Part shown: positions 35,807-44,165 of the stretch, in pieces
Numbering within the stretch: the first letter of the stretch is position 1
Layout: every line of letters starts with the position of its first letter
Origin: Variovorax guangxiensis
Lineage (GTDB): Bacteria > Pseudomonadota > Gammaproteobacteria > Burkholderiales > Burkholderiaceae_C
Assembly: GCF_003952165.1 (NCBI RefSeq)
Contig: NZ_RXFT01000002.1
Location: forward strand, 124,001-188,000
Reading direction: 5' to 3'
DNA length: 64,000 nt
The notes under the pieces: generated by a model
Told to the model about the DNA's origin: nothing
Seen by the model: only the letters and a program-made list of their open reading frames with translations
The model's database searches: none
Program-made: the position numbers and the translations under genes

Positions 35807-37293
35807 GCGGCCGTCTGCGCTTCGGGCACAGCCACGGGCGCAGCTTCGCTGCGACGCGAGAGCGCGTACCAGTCGACCTTGCGCGTCACGAGCATCAAGG
35901 TGGCCAGCATGCCGAAGATCAGCAGCGCGCCCAGCAGCAGCGCATTGCTTTCCGAAGCCAGCAGGCCGTAGAGCGCGCCATACAGCAGCGCCACGAAAGC
36001 GCCGAACGAGAGGCCGCGCTGCCACCCGCCGAGCACCGCGCTGAAGTACACGGCCAGCAGCGCGACGCTTGCCGAGGCGGCGCCCGCGTACGCCATCCAG
36101 AAGGCGAACTTCTCGGACAGCGCCAGCAGCAGCAGGAAGAAGAGCGCGATCGACAGGCCCACCAGGCCGTACTGGATCGGATGCAGGCGCAGCTTGCGGA
36201 ACAACTCGAACATGAAGGCGGCCATCAGCACCAGGCCGATGAAGAGCACGCCGTACTTGCCCGCACGCGTGCTCATCGAATAGACGTTGATGGGCTGAGC
36301 GAGCGATACGTCGAAGGTCTGCAAAGGGCCCAGGTTGCGACGTGCCGGGACAGCGGGGGCAGCCATCGCTGCCACGTCGGCGCTGCTGGCCACATCCACT
36401 GCGCCGCCCCGGCCCGAGAGGCCTGCGCGAACCTGTTCGCGCGCCGAGGTCACGAGCGAGGAAACGCGCCAGTGGGCATCGAAGCCCTGCGGCGTCACGC
36501 TGCGCTGGGCCGCGAGAAAGCGGCCGCCGAAGCTGGGGTGTGCCCAGGGCGAGCTCAGGTGCGCGGTCGTTTCTTCGGCGATGGGTGCGATGGCGAGCGT
36601 GTCCTGTCCGACCAGGCCCAGCTTCATCTCGAAGGGAATCGGCGTGCCGGCCTGCCACGCGGCGAGCGCGGCCCCGGTGACGGGGGCATGGATGCCGTTG
36701 GCGAACCAGGCATCGTCATCCAGGCCGGGCACGCGCTGCCTGAAGCGCAGGGCTTCGCTGCCCATGGTCATGGTCGGCGAGCCATCGAGGCCGCGCAGGT
36801 CGCTCACGTTGAAGGCGATGAGCGGGGCCTTGAATTCGATCTTCGAGTCGGTCTCGCTGTGCGACACGGCCTTCGGGTCGAAGGCGGCAAAGCCGCCGCT
36901 GAGCGTGGCGTCGAGCGTGTAGAAGGGAATCCTGAAGATGCCGCGATAGCGTTCCTGCGGCGCCATCGTGCCCTCGACGTGCAGCTTGTCGGGGAACACC
37001 ACGTGGGCCATTTCCTTGCTGCGCGGTTCCTGGCCGATCACCTTGCCCTGCGCGTTGCGCAGCGGCTCCATCCAGCGCTCCACGTAGGGCACCAGCAGCA
37101 GCGGGCCGACCATGGTCTGGCGCCCGGCGTAGGTGGCGGCGAGTTCGCTGGCCGCCTCTCGCTGGCTCTCGCCGCGTGCGCGGTTGATCGAATCGATCTC
37201 TCCCAGCGGAATGCACAGCAGCAGCAGCAGGAACAGCAGGCCGGCGACCTTGGCCAGCATGGAACTCATCACGACCCTGAGCAACTGAAGCAT
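35803..37293 (-). CDS. creD: Inner-membrane protein CreD
   Basis: A 496-residue CreD-family protein. The N-terminal helix (LAKVAGLLFLLLLLCIPLGEI) and the following long periplasmic region, beginning INRARGESQREAASELAATYAGRQTMVGPLLLVPY, are typical of the family. The C-terminal half has five to six helices. In other bacteria CreD is the most strongly CreBC-induced gene and is linked to beta-lactam and colicin tolerance. The start at 37293 has GAGGAGAAAAAA before it. First gene of a five-gene operon reading toward creC. Confidence 0.93.
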   Translation of the reverse strand: MLQLLRVVMSSMLAKVAGLLFLLLLLCIPLGEIDSINRARGESQREAASELAATYAGRQTMVGPLLLVPYVERWMEPLRNAQGKVIGQEPRSKEMAHVVFPDKLHVEGTMAPQERYRGIFRIPFYTLDATLSGGFAAFDPKAVSHSETDSKIEFKAPLIAFNVSDLRGLDGSPTMTMGSEALRFRQRVPGLDDDAWFANGIHAPVTGAALAAWQAGTPIPFEMKLGLVGQDTLAIAPIAEETTAHLSSPWAHPSFGGRFLAAQRSVTPQGFDAHWRVSSLVTSAREQVRAGLSGRGGAVDVASSADVAAMAAPAVPARRNLGPLQTFDVSLAQPINVYSMSTRAGKYGVLFIGLVLMAAFMFELFRKLRLHPIQYGLVGLSIALFFLLLLALSEKFAFWMAYAGAASASVALLAVYFSAVLGGWQRGLSFGAFVALLYGALYGLLASESNALLLGALLIFGMLATLMLVTRKVDWYALSRRSEAAPVAVPEAQTAA

Positions 37294-37374
37294 TTTTTTC
37301 TCCTCGTCTGTAGCGGTGGCCGCGATGCTCGCCGCGCGACCCGAAGGCCGTGTGAAGGGCCCGGGCCGCCTCGC

Positions 37375-37390
37375 TTCACACAGACTTCAC
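37375..37390. promoter_or_regulatory. CreB recognition tag (cre tag)
   Basis: TTCAC-ACAGAC-TTCAC, an exact match to the CreB consensus TTCAC-N6-TTCAC known from E. coli. It lies 82 bp upstream of creD and 107 bp upstream of the divergent VIT-VWA gene, in the only intergenic region between the two operons. The tag reads on the plus strand. Confidence 0.8.
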
Positions 37391-37463
37391 ACAGCGGATG
37401 CGGGCGGTCCACGACTTCAAGACGCCTTCCAACTGGCTTCTCGCGCGCTGGAGAAAGTTGCGG

Positions 37464-37481
37464 CCGTGCAAGTTCGCACGG
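37464..37481. repeat. Short inverted repeat in the VIT-VWA gene leader
   Basis: CCGTGC and GCACGG around a six-base loop, 16 nt upstream of the start codon, next to AAGGACC which may be the ribosome binding site. It could form a translational hairpin; chance is possible. Confidence 0.35.
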
Positions 37482-37496
37482 ACAAGGACCCCCGCC

Positions 37497-39557
37497 ATGG
37501 ATGCCCAAACCACCCCACGTCCCGGCCGCTGGCTCTGGCTCGCCACCGTGAGCCTGGCGACCGCGGGCTTCATCGCCATGGGCGTGCGCCCGGCGCACGC
37601 TCAGGAAGCGCCCGCCGGTCCGCGCCTGAAGACCGAGAGCCCCTATTTCTTCGTGAAGAGCGACGACCCTTCGGTCGACCGCCTGCCGCTCAAGGGCACC
37701 GAGGTCTCGGTGAAGATATCGGGCGTGATCGCCGATGTGACGGTCACGCAGACCTACCGCAACGAAGGCCAGCGCGCCATCGAGGCGAAGTACGTGTTCC
37801 CCGGCTCGACCAAGGCCGCGGTGAGCGGCCTTAACGTACGGCTGGCCGACCGGCTCATCACCGCGCAGATCCGCGAGAAGCAGCAGGCGCAGATCGAGTA
37901 CGACACGGCCAAGAAGGAAGGCAAGACCGCCGCGCTGCTCGAGCAGCACCTGCCCAACGTGTTCCAGATGAACGTCGCCAACATCCTGCCGGGCGACGAC
38001 GTGAAGGTGGAGCTGCGCTACACCGAGCTGCTGGTGCCGCAGTCGGGCAACTACCAGTTCGTGTTCCCGACCGTGGTCGGCCCGCGCTACAACTCGCCGC
38101 AGTCGGAGAACGCGCAGGCCAAGTGGGTCGCTCAGCCCACGCTATCCGCGGGCACCGCCGCCGGCACCAGCTTCAGGCTCAAGGCCACCATCGACACGCC
38201 GATGGGCATCAAGGAGATCCGCTCGGCCACGCACACCATCGACGTGAAGAAGAGCGACGAGGACCAGCACGCCGACATCGCGCTCGCCGCCGACGGCCGT
38301 CCCGCCGACAACCGCGACTTCGTGCTCGACTACCGCCTCGCGGGGGAGAAGATCGAATCGGGCCTGATGCTCTACAAGGGCCAGGGGGAGAACGCCGAGA
38401 ACTTCTTCCTCGCCATGGTCGAGCCGCCCAAGGCCGTGGCCGCCAGCGCGATCTCGCCGCGCGACTACATCTTCGTGGTCGACATCTCGGGCTCGATGCA
38501 CGGCTTTCCGCTCGACACCGCGAAGACGGTGCTCGAACGCCTGATCGGCGGCCTGCGTCCCAGCGACACCTTCAACGTGCTGCTTTTCTCGGGCAGCAAC
38601 AAGATGCTCTCGCCCAAGTCGGTGCCGGCCACGCGCGCCAACATCGAGCAGGCGCTGGCCACCATCAAGAACTACAGCGGCAGCGGAAGCACCGAGCTCA
38701 TTCCGGCGCTCAAGCGCGTGTATGCAGAACCCAAGGAAGAGAACGTGTCGCGCACCGTGGTGGTGGTGACCGACGGCTACGTGACGGTCGAGCGCGAAGC
38801 CTTCGAGCTGGTGCGCAACAACCTGTCGAAGGCCAACGTGTTCGCCTTCGGCATCGGCTCCTCGGTCAACCGCAGCCTGATGGAAGGCATTGCGCGCGCC
38901 GGCATGGGCGAGCCCTTCATCATCACCGACCCGGTCCAGGCCCCCGAGCAGGCCGCGCGCTTCCGCCGCATGGTGGAGTCGCCGGTACTCACGAACGTGA
39001 AGGCCACCTTCGGCGGGCTCGACGTGTACGACGTGGAGCCGCAGGCGTTGCCCGACGTGCTCGGCGAGCGCCCGGTGATCGTGTTCGGCAAGTGGCGCGG
39101 CGAGGCAAAAGGCCGCGTGATCATCGAAGGCCAGGGCGCGAGCGGCCCCTACCGCCAGGAAGTGCGCATCGACGGCAACACCCGCCAGGACACCGCCGCG
39201 CTGCGCACGCTGTGGGCTCGCCATCGCATCCAGAGCCTGAGCGACCAGGAGACGCTGGAAGGCGGCACGGCCCTGAAGGACCGCATCACCGAGCTGGGCC
39301 TGAAGTACAGCCTGCTCACCCAATACACGAGCTTCATCGCCGTCGACAAGGTGGTGCGCAACGTGGCGCCGCAGAACAGCGCGGACGTGAACCAGCCGCT
39401 GCCCCTGCCGCAAGGCGTGAGCGAGCTGGCGCTCGGCGCCGAGGTGCCGAGCACGCCCGAGCCCGAATCGCTGGGTGCCATCGTCGTGGTGCTGTCGATG
39501 CTCGCCATGCTGCGCCGCCGCGCGCGCCGCAACGACGCGCGCCGCTTCACCGCCTGA
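37497..39557 (+). CDS. VIT-VWA domain surface protein with a PEP-CTERM-like exosortase sorting signal
   Basis: A 686-residue predicted envelope protein. A signal peptide (residues about 12-35, ending AHAQE) is followed by a VIT domain (residues about 45-170, VTQTYRNEGQRAIEAKYVFP and ALLEQHLPNVFQMNVANILPGD) and a von Willebrand A domain with an intact MIDAS: DISGSM at 329-334 and VTDG at 424-427. Near the C-terminus comes PEP (654-656), a hydrophobic segment LGAIVVVLSMLAML and RRRARR at 673-678, the three-part PEP-CTERM sorting signal. The gene is immediately followed by the exosortase gene, so it is the probable sole local target. Start 37497 fits the signal peptide. Resembles VIT-VWA proteins of the marine sortase system, but with an exosortase. 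Confidence 0.85.
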   Translation: MDAQTTPRPGRWLWLATVSLATAGFIAMGVRPAHAQEAPAGPRLKTESPYFFVKSDDPSVDRLPLKGTEVSVKISGVIADVTVTQTYRNEGQRAIEAKYVFPGSTKAAVSGLNVRLADRLITAQIREKQQAQIEYDTAKKEGKTAALLEQHLPNVFQMNVANILPGDDVKVELRYTELLVPQSGNYQFVFPTVVGPRYNSPQSENAQAKWVAQPTLSAGTAAGTSFRLKATIDTPMGIKEIRSATHTIDVKKSDEDQHADIALAADGRPADNRDFVLDYRLAGEKIESGLMLYKGQGENAENFFLAMVEPPKAVAASAISPRDYIFVVDISGSMHGFPLDTAKTVLERLIGGLRPSDTFNVLLFSGSNKMLSPKSVPATRANIEQALATIKNYSGSGSTELIPALKRVYAEPKEENVSRTVVVVTDGYVTVEREAFELVRNNLSKANVFAFGIGSSVNRSLMEGIARAGMGEPFIITDPVQAPEQAARFRRMVESPVLTNVKATFGGLDVYDVEPQALPDVLGERPVIVFGKWRGEAKGRVIIEGQGASGPYRQEVRIDGNTRQDTAALRTLWARHRIQSLSDQETLEGGTALKDRITELGLKYSLLTQYTSFIAVDKVVRNVAPQNSADVNQPLPLPQGVSELALGAEVPSTPEPESLGAIVVVLSMLAMLRRRARRNDARRFTA

Positions 39558-39579
39558 CCCGTCCGTAAGAAAGAAAAGA

Positions 39580-40509
39580 ATGTCTCTGGCAATGCTTGCC
39601 CACCACCATCCGCGCATCGTGGACTGGGGCATCCACATCGACCGCACGCCGGCTGCCGGCTGGATCGGCCTGCAGTTCATCGCGCTGATGCCCACCTGGG
39701 TCTGGATGGCCCAGCGCATGCGCGACGGCTCCGACGATCCGCTGGGCCTGCTGGCGCTGGTCGCGCTCGCGGCGCTGGCCTGGAGCCGCCGGCGCGAGTT
39801 GCGCGCGTCGCCCCGGCTGGGCTGGCTCGCGCTGGCCGGCGCGGGCACCGTGCTCGCGACGCTGCTGCGCACGGGGCTCGGCTTCGTGCCCGCGCTGCCA
39901 CCGCTCGCGGCCGGGCTGGTCGCGGTGCTGGCGCTGGCCTGCGGGCTGCTGGCCTTCCTGCCGCGCAAGGTGGCGGCACTGCCGGTGGCCGGCCTCGCGG
40001 TGCTCGCGCTGCCGCTGCTCTCCTCGCTGCAGTTCTATGCGGGCTACCCGCTGCGCGTGGTGACGGCCGAGGTCAGCCGCTGGCTGCTGTCGCCGGGCTT
40101 CGAGGTGGCGCGCGAAGGCGCGAGCCTGGCGGTCGATGGCCGGATGGTGATCGTCGATGCGCCCTGCTCCGGCGTGCAGATGGTGTGGCTGGGCTACTTC
40201 ACGGCCTGCGCGGTCGCGCTGTGGGCTTCGCGCAGCGGCCGGGACTTCATGGCGCGGCTGCCGATGGTCGGCCTGCTGGTGCTTGCCGGGAACATCGTGC
40301 GCAACAGCGTGCTGATCGCCTTCGAGGGCGCCGGCCATCCGCTCGCCCCGTGGGCGCACAACACGCTGGGCCTCGTGGTGCTGGCGGTGGTCTGCGGCTC
40401 CATCGCCCGGCTGATGGTGCCCGCACGCGCCGAGCCCGAAGCCGCCGAACTGCCCATTCCGGGCCTGATCACCACCCACGGAGGCCGCCATGTCGACACC
40501 GTTCTTTGA
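39580..40509 (+). CDS. Exosortase/archaeosortase-family transpeptidase
   Basis: A 309-residue polytopic membrane protein with eight or so helices. The three residues essential in exosortases are present in order: Cys196 in DAPCSGVQMVWLG, Arg241 in GNIVRNSVLIAFEG and His260 in WAHNTLGLVVLAVV. This is the Cys/Arg/His triad of the family, which cleaves and transfers PEP-CTERM proteins. It starts 22 nt after the VIT-VWA gene (with AAAGAAAAGA upstream) and overlaps the EpsI-like gene by 20 nt. I cannot say which exosortase subclass it is. Confidence 0.9.
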   Translation: MSLAMLAHHHPRIVDWGIHIDRTPAAGWIGLQFIALMPTWVWMAQRMRDGSDDPLGLLALVALAALAWSRRRELRASPRLGWLALAGAGTVLATLLRTGLGFVPALPPLAAGLVAVLALACGLLAFLPRKVAALPVAGLAVLALPLLSSLQFYAGYPLRVVTAEVSRWLLSPGFEVAREGASLAVDGRMVIVDAPCSGVQMVWLGYFTACAVALWASRSGRDFMARLPMVGLLVLAGNIVRNSVLIAFEGAGHPLAPWAHNTLGLVVLAVVCGSIARLMVPARAEPEAAELPIPGLITTHGGRHVDTVL

Positions 40510-41062
40510 GCGCTGGTTCGCGAACCATTTCATCAACCGCATCGGACACAAGACGGCTTTCGCGCTGGCGATGCTGATGTGCATGCTGTGGTCGGCCACG
40601 GCGGCCCTGCGCACGCCGGCCGAACCGATGGCACCCGCCGTCGCGTCGCACGAATGGCCCAGCGAATGGGACGGCGCCGCGCTGCGCCCGCTGGCCCTGA
40701 GCGACGTGGAGCAGCGTTTTGCCGACCGCTTCCCCGGCGCCATCGGCCGCATGACCGACGGCACCCGGACGCTGGTGATGCGCGAGGTCAGCCAGCCCAC
40801 GCGCATGCTGCACCCGGCCGCCGACTGCTACCGCGCGCTGGGCTACCGCATCGAGCAGGCGCGGCTGGAGCGCGACGCGCGCGAGCGCATGTGGCGCTGT
40901 TTTGTTGCTCAACGGCACGGAGCGCAAAAAATCCGCGTCTGCGAGCGCATCGTCGACGCCCGGGGCACGGCTTTCACTGACACTTCAAGCTGGTACTGGG
41001 CAGCAGCCAGCGGCCAATCGCATGGGCCGTGGCAAGCTGTCACCGTAGCGAGACCGATCTGA
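40490..41062 (+). CDS. EpsI-like exosortase-associated protein
   Basis: A 190-residue protein with an N-terminal hydrophobic helix (KTAFALAMLMCMLWSATAAL, residues 21-40) and a soluble domain resembling the EpsI/DUF3485 family: HPAADCYRALGYRIEQ, a version of the PxxCYxxxG signature, and the C-terminal half with KIRVCERIVDARGT. EpsI-like domains usually occur fused to or next to exosortases. The ATG has ACGGAGGCCGCC upstream. Exact role unknown. Confidence 0.8.
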   Translation: MSTPFFERWFANHFINRIGHKTAFALAMLMCMLWSATAALRTPAEPMAPAVASHEWPSEWDGAALRPLALSDVEQRFADRFPGAIGRMTDGTRTLVMREVSQPTRMLHPAADCYRALGYRIEQARLERDARERMWRCFVAQRHGAQKIRVCERIVDARGTAFTDTSSWYWAAASGQSHGPWQAVTVARPI

Positions 41063-41073
41063 GAAAACTGCCT

Positions 41074-42342
41074 GTGAAGAAGACCCTGCGATTCGTGCTC
41101 TATGGCCTGCTGGCCTTGGTCATTACGGCCTGTGTAGCTATCTTTTTGATAGTCAAGCTGGCGCTCGCGCCGGCTGCCGGCGAATGGAGCACCACGGTGA
41201 AGGCAGGGCCGCTGAATTTCGAGATCGGCGTGCCGACGGCGGTGCGCGTGGCCACCTCGACATGGTTCGCGCCGTATCTCGACGGCCGCTCGTTCGACAC
41301 CCGATTCGGCACCGTGCGCTTCGCCTGGAAGCCGGCCGGCGAACTGCTGGAAATGCAGTGCGCGCCCTGCAGCGCCGAGGTGCCGGCGCTGGGCACCCAG
41401 CCGATCCGCGTCGATCGCCTGGTCGCCACGGTGAAGCGCGACGGCAACACGCTCAACGGCACCTTCGAGGCCACGCCGCAGAGCAACGACGCGAGCCAGC
41501 TCCAAGGCCACTGGGACGGCAGGCTTATGCCGAAGAACATCCACCTCAACGCCAGCGTGCAGGACGCGCCCATCGCCCGCTGGTACGCGGTGCTGGTGCC
41601 CGCCCTGCCGGAGCTGCAGCGCGCGCGCATCGGCGGCACGCTGGCGCTGCGCGGCCAGCTCGTGCTGCCCGAAGCCACCTTCGCGGTGCAGCCGACCATC
41701 AGCCAGTTCACCGTGGAAGGGCTGGGCACCGAGGCCATGCTGGGCGCGCGCACCAGCTGCGGCCCCTCGGCGAAGCTGGCCAACGACAGCTGGCTGGCGC
41801 GCGCCGTCATCGCCGCCGAAGACCAGCGCTTCTTCACCCACGGCGGCTACGACCTGACGGAAATCCTCGCCTCCATCGACAACAACCAGAAGCCCGGCCA
41901 GACGCGGCGCGGCGGCAGCACGCTCACGCAACAGCTCGCCAAACTGCTGGTGACGGGCAGCGACCGCACGGCCGAGCGCAAGCTGCGCGAGCTGCTTTAC
42001 GCGGTCGAGATGGAGCAGACGCTGGGCAAGGCCCGCATCCTGCAGCTGTACCTGGACAACGCACCCTGGGGCGGCAACCTCTGCGGCGCCGAGGCTGCGG
42101 CCAGGCGCTACTTCAGGCGCAGCGCGCGCACGCTGGAGCCGGCACAGGCCGTGTGGCTCGCCGCCATGCTGCACAAGCCGCAGGCCGTGCTCGAGCAATG
42201 GCGCCGCGACGGCCAGATCGACGCCGACCGCGTCAAATGGATCGCCGAAGGCATCCGCGGAATCAGCCGCAACCAGCGCGAGGCCCTGCTCAAGAGCGTG
42301 GCCGCGGCGAAATTCATGGCGCCGGAGGCCGCAACGCAATGA
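41074..42342 (+). CDS. Monofunctional GT51 peptidoglycan glycosyltransferase with extra N-terminal domain
   Basis: A 422-residue protein. An N-terminal membrane helix (residues 7-31) is followed by about 200 residues of unrecognised beta-rich periplasmic sequence. The C-terminal half is a GT51 domain: AVIAAEDQRFFTHGGYDL (catalytic Glu249), GGSTLTQQLAKLL, and LQLYLDNAPWGGNLCGAEAAARRYF. It lacks a transpeptidase domain. MtgA is about 240 residues, so the extra domain is distinctive. GTG start at 41074; an earlier in-frame GTG at 41029 overlaps the previous gene. A copy of the dispersed palindromic repeat encodes part of its membrane helix. Confidence 0.85.
   Translation: MKKTLRFVLYGLLALVITACVAIFLIVKLALAPAAGEWSTTVKAGPLNFEIGVPTAVRVATSTWFAPYLDGRSFDTRFGTVRFAWKPAGELLEMQCAPCSAEVPALGTQPIRVDRLVATVKRDGNTLNGTFEATPQSNDASQLQGHWDGRLMPKNIHLNASVQDAPIARWYAVLVPALPELQRARIGGTLALRGQLVLPEATFAVQPTISQFTVEGLGTEAMLGARTSCGPSAKLANDSWLARAVIAAEDQRFFTHGGYDLTEILASIDNNQKPGQTRRGGSTLTQQLAKLLVTGSDRTAERKLRELLYAVEMEQTLGKARILQLYLDNAPWGGNLCGAEAAARRYFRRSARTLEPAQAVWLAAMLHKPQAVLEQWRRDGQIDADRVKWIAEGIRGISRNQREALLKSVAAAKFMAPEAATQ
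41137..41154. repeat. Copy 3 of the dispersed palindromic repeat, inside a coding region
   Basis: GCTATCTTTTTGATAGTC, with stem CTATC/GATAG. It encodes part of the N-terminal helix (VAIFLIV) of the GT51 protein and keeps the frame open. Confidence 0.55.
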
Positions 42343-43112
42343 CGAACACAGCCGTGCTGGGCGCCACCGATATCGAAGCCATCGAACGCGCCACCATCGC
42401 GGCGGTGTCGCCCGACCTGACCGAGGAAATCGACGGCTGGCTGCTGCCTTTCGCCAGCGGCACCGTCAAGCGCGCCAAGTCGGCCGTGCCGCTGCATCGC
42501 GGCGCGGTCGAGGCCGCCACGCTCGACCGCATCGAGGACCGCTACGACAGCCGCAAGGCCGCGCCCGCGCTGCGGCTTGCCGACGCATCCTGCTTCGACA
42601 GCCTGCGCGCCGAGCTGGAGCGCAGGCACTACATGGCCGACAGCCCCACCTGCGTGCAGATCGGCTCGGTGCAGCGCATGCGGCAGGTGGCCGCGCCGGG
42701 CGGCGCATTGGCCGACGTCGACCGCGCGCCCGACAACGCCTGGTCGGCCCTGTTCCTCGGCGAGGGATTCGACCCCGTGGACGGCGCTCATCGCGTGCGC
42801 ATGCTCTCGCGCGCCAAGGGCACGCTCTACGCCAGCGTGCGCGAGGGCGGCCGCACCGTGGCCGCTGGCGCGATGGCCTTCGGCCACGGCTGGGCCAGTG
42901 TGCACGGCATGCGCACCGACCAGGCGCAGCGCGGCCGGGGCCTCGCGGGGCGCGTGCTGGCCGGGCTGGCGCAGGCCGCGTCGGAACGGGGCTTCGAGCG
43001 CGTGTTCCTGCAGGTCGATGCGAACAACCAGGCGGCGCTGTCGCTGTACCGCCGCGCCGGCTTCGGGACACAGTGGAAATACAGCTACTGGCAGCGCCAG
43101 CAATGGCCCTGA
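42339..43112 (+). CDS. GNAT-family N-acetyltransferase
   Basis: A 257-residue protein with a C-terminal GNAT domain: MRTDQAQRGRGLAGRVLAGLAQAA is the acetyl-CoA site and QVDANNQAALSLYRRAGFG the family end. The N-terminal half (WLLPFASGTVKRAKSAVPL) is typical of the longer acetyltransferase subgroup with a diverged first GNAT repeat. Its start overlaps the GT51 stop by 4 nt (ATGA), so it may be the last gene of the exosortase operon. Substrate unknown. Confidence 0.88.
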   Translation: MTNTAVLGATDIEAIERATIAAVSPDLTEEIDGWLLPFASGTVKRAKSAVPLHRGAVEAATLDRIEDRYDSRKAAPALRLADASCFDSLRAELERRHYMADSPTCVQIGSVQRMRQVAAPGGALADVDRAPDNAWSALFLGEGFDPVDGAHRVRMLSRAKGTLYASVREGGRTVAAGAMAFGHGWASVHGMRTDQAQRGRGLAGRVLAGLAQAASERGFERVFLQVDANNQAALSLYRRAGFGTQWKYSYWQRQQWP

Positions 43113-43187
43113 AGCTGCAGGCCGCACGAGCCGTCGGCTGACAGCGCGCGGGTGGCGCGGCGCGGGCGTTAGTGCCACCATGGACGC

Positions 43188-44084
43188 ATGACGAACGCCA
43201 ACCACCACGCCAATCACCCCACCGATCCCGTCGCCACGCCGCGCGGCATCGACCACATCGTGGCCGGTGTTTCCACCAGCGATGGCGACGGCGTGAAGCT
43301 CACCCGCGTGCTGCAGCAGCCCCTGCAGAAGCGGCTCGACCCGTATCTCATGCTCGACGCCTTCGGCAGCGACAACCCGGGCGACTACATCGGCGGCTTT
43401 CCCAACCATCCGCACCGCGGCTTCGAGACCGTCACGTACATGATCGCCGGGCGCATGCGCCACCGCGACAGCGCGGGCCACGAAGGACTGCTGGAAAACG
43501 GCGGCGTGCAGTGGATGACCGCCGGCCGCGGCCTCGTGCACAGCGAACTGCCCGAGCAGGAAGAAGGGCTGATGGAAGGCTTCCAGCTCTGGCTGAACCT
43601 GCCCGCGAAAGACAAGATGCGCGAGCCCTGGTATCGCGACATCCAGAGCGCGGAGATTCCCGAATTCACCACCACCGGCGGCGCGCGCGTGCGCGTGATC
43701 GCGGGCGCGAGCCACGGCATCGAAGGCGCCGTGCGGCGCGAGCACACCGAGCCGCTCTACCTGGACATCGAGTTGCCGCCAAACGCCGAATTCGCGCAGC
43801 CGCTGCCGCAGGACCACAACGCCCTGGTCTACGTGTTCCGCGAATCGCTGTGGATCGCGGGCAGCGAGATCCCGACGCGGCGCATGGCCATCCTCGCCAA
43901 CGACCCGGGCAGCGACGGCGTGGTGCTGCGCGCCGGCGCGACCAACCACAGCCCGGCGCGCGCGCTGCTCATTGCCGGCAGGCCGCTCAACGAACCCATC
44001 GCGCAGTACGGCCCCTTCGTGATGAACACGCCCGAGCAGATCCGGCAGGCGGTGCACGACTTCCAGAACGGGAAGCTGGGCTGA
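43188..44084 (+). CDS. Pirin family protein (YhhW-like)
   Basis: A 298-residue bicupin. The metal-binding first cupin contains NHPHRGFETVTYM and WMTAGRGLVHSE, with the His/His/Glu/His ligands expected for pirins, some of which act as quercetinases. The second cupin is degenerate. Monocistronic; promoter not recognised. Confidence 0.93.
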   Translation: MTNANHHANHPTDPVATPRGIDHIVAGVSTSDGDGVKLTRVLQQPLQKRLDPYLMLDAFGSDNPGDYIGGFPNHPHRGFETVTYMIAGRMRHRDSAGHEGLLENGGVQWMTAGRGLVHSELPEQEEGLMEGFQLWLNLPAKDKMREPWYRDIQSAEIPEFTTTGGARVRVIAGASHGIEGAVRREHTEPLYLDIELPPNAEFAQPLPQDHNALVYVFRESLWIAGSEIPTRRMAILANDPGSDGVVLRAGATNHSPARALLIAGRPLNEPIAQYGPFVMNTPEQIRQAVHDFQNGKLG

Positions 44085-44165
44085 GGCTGCTGTAGTCGCC
44101 CGCCTACCGGAAGACGGCATCGGGCACGGGCTCCGGTTGCCGCGCGGGCAGCCTAGATTGCGACC

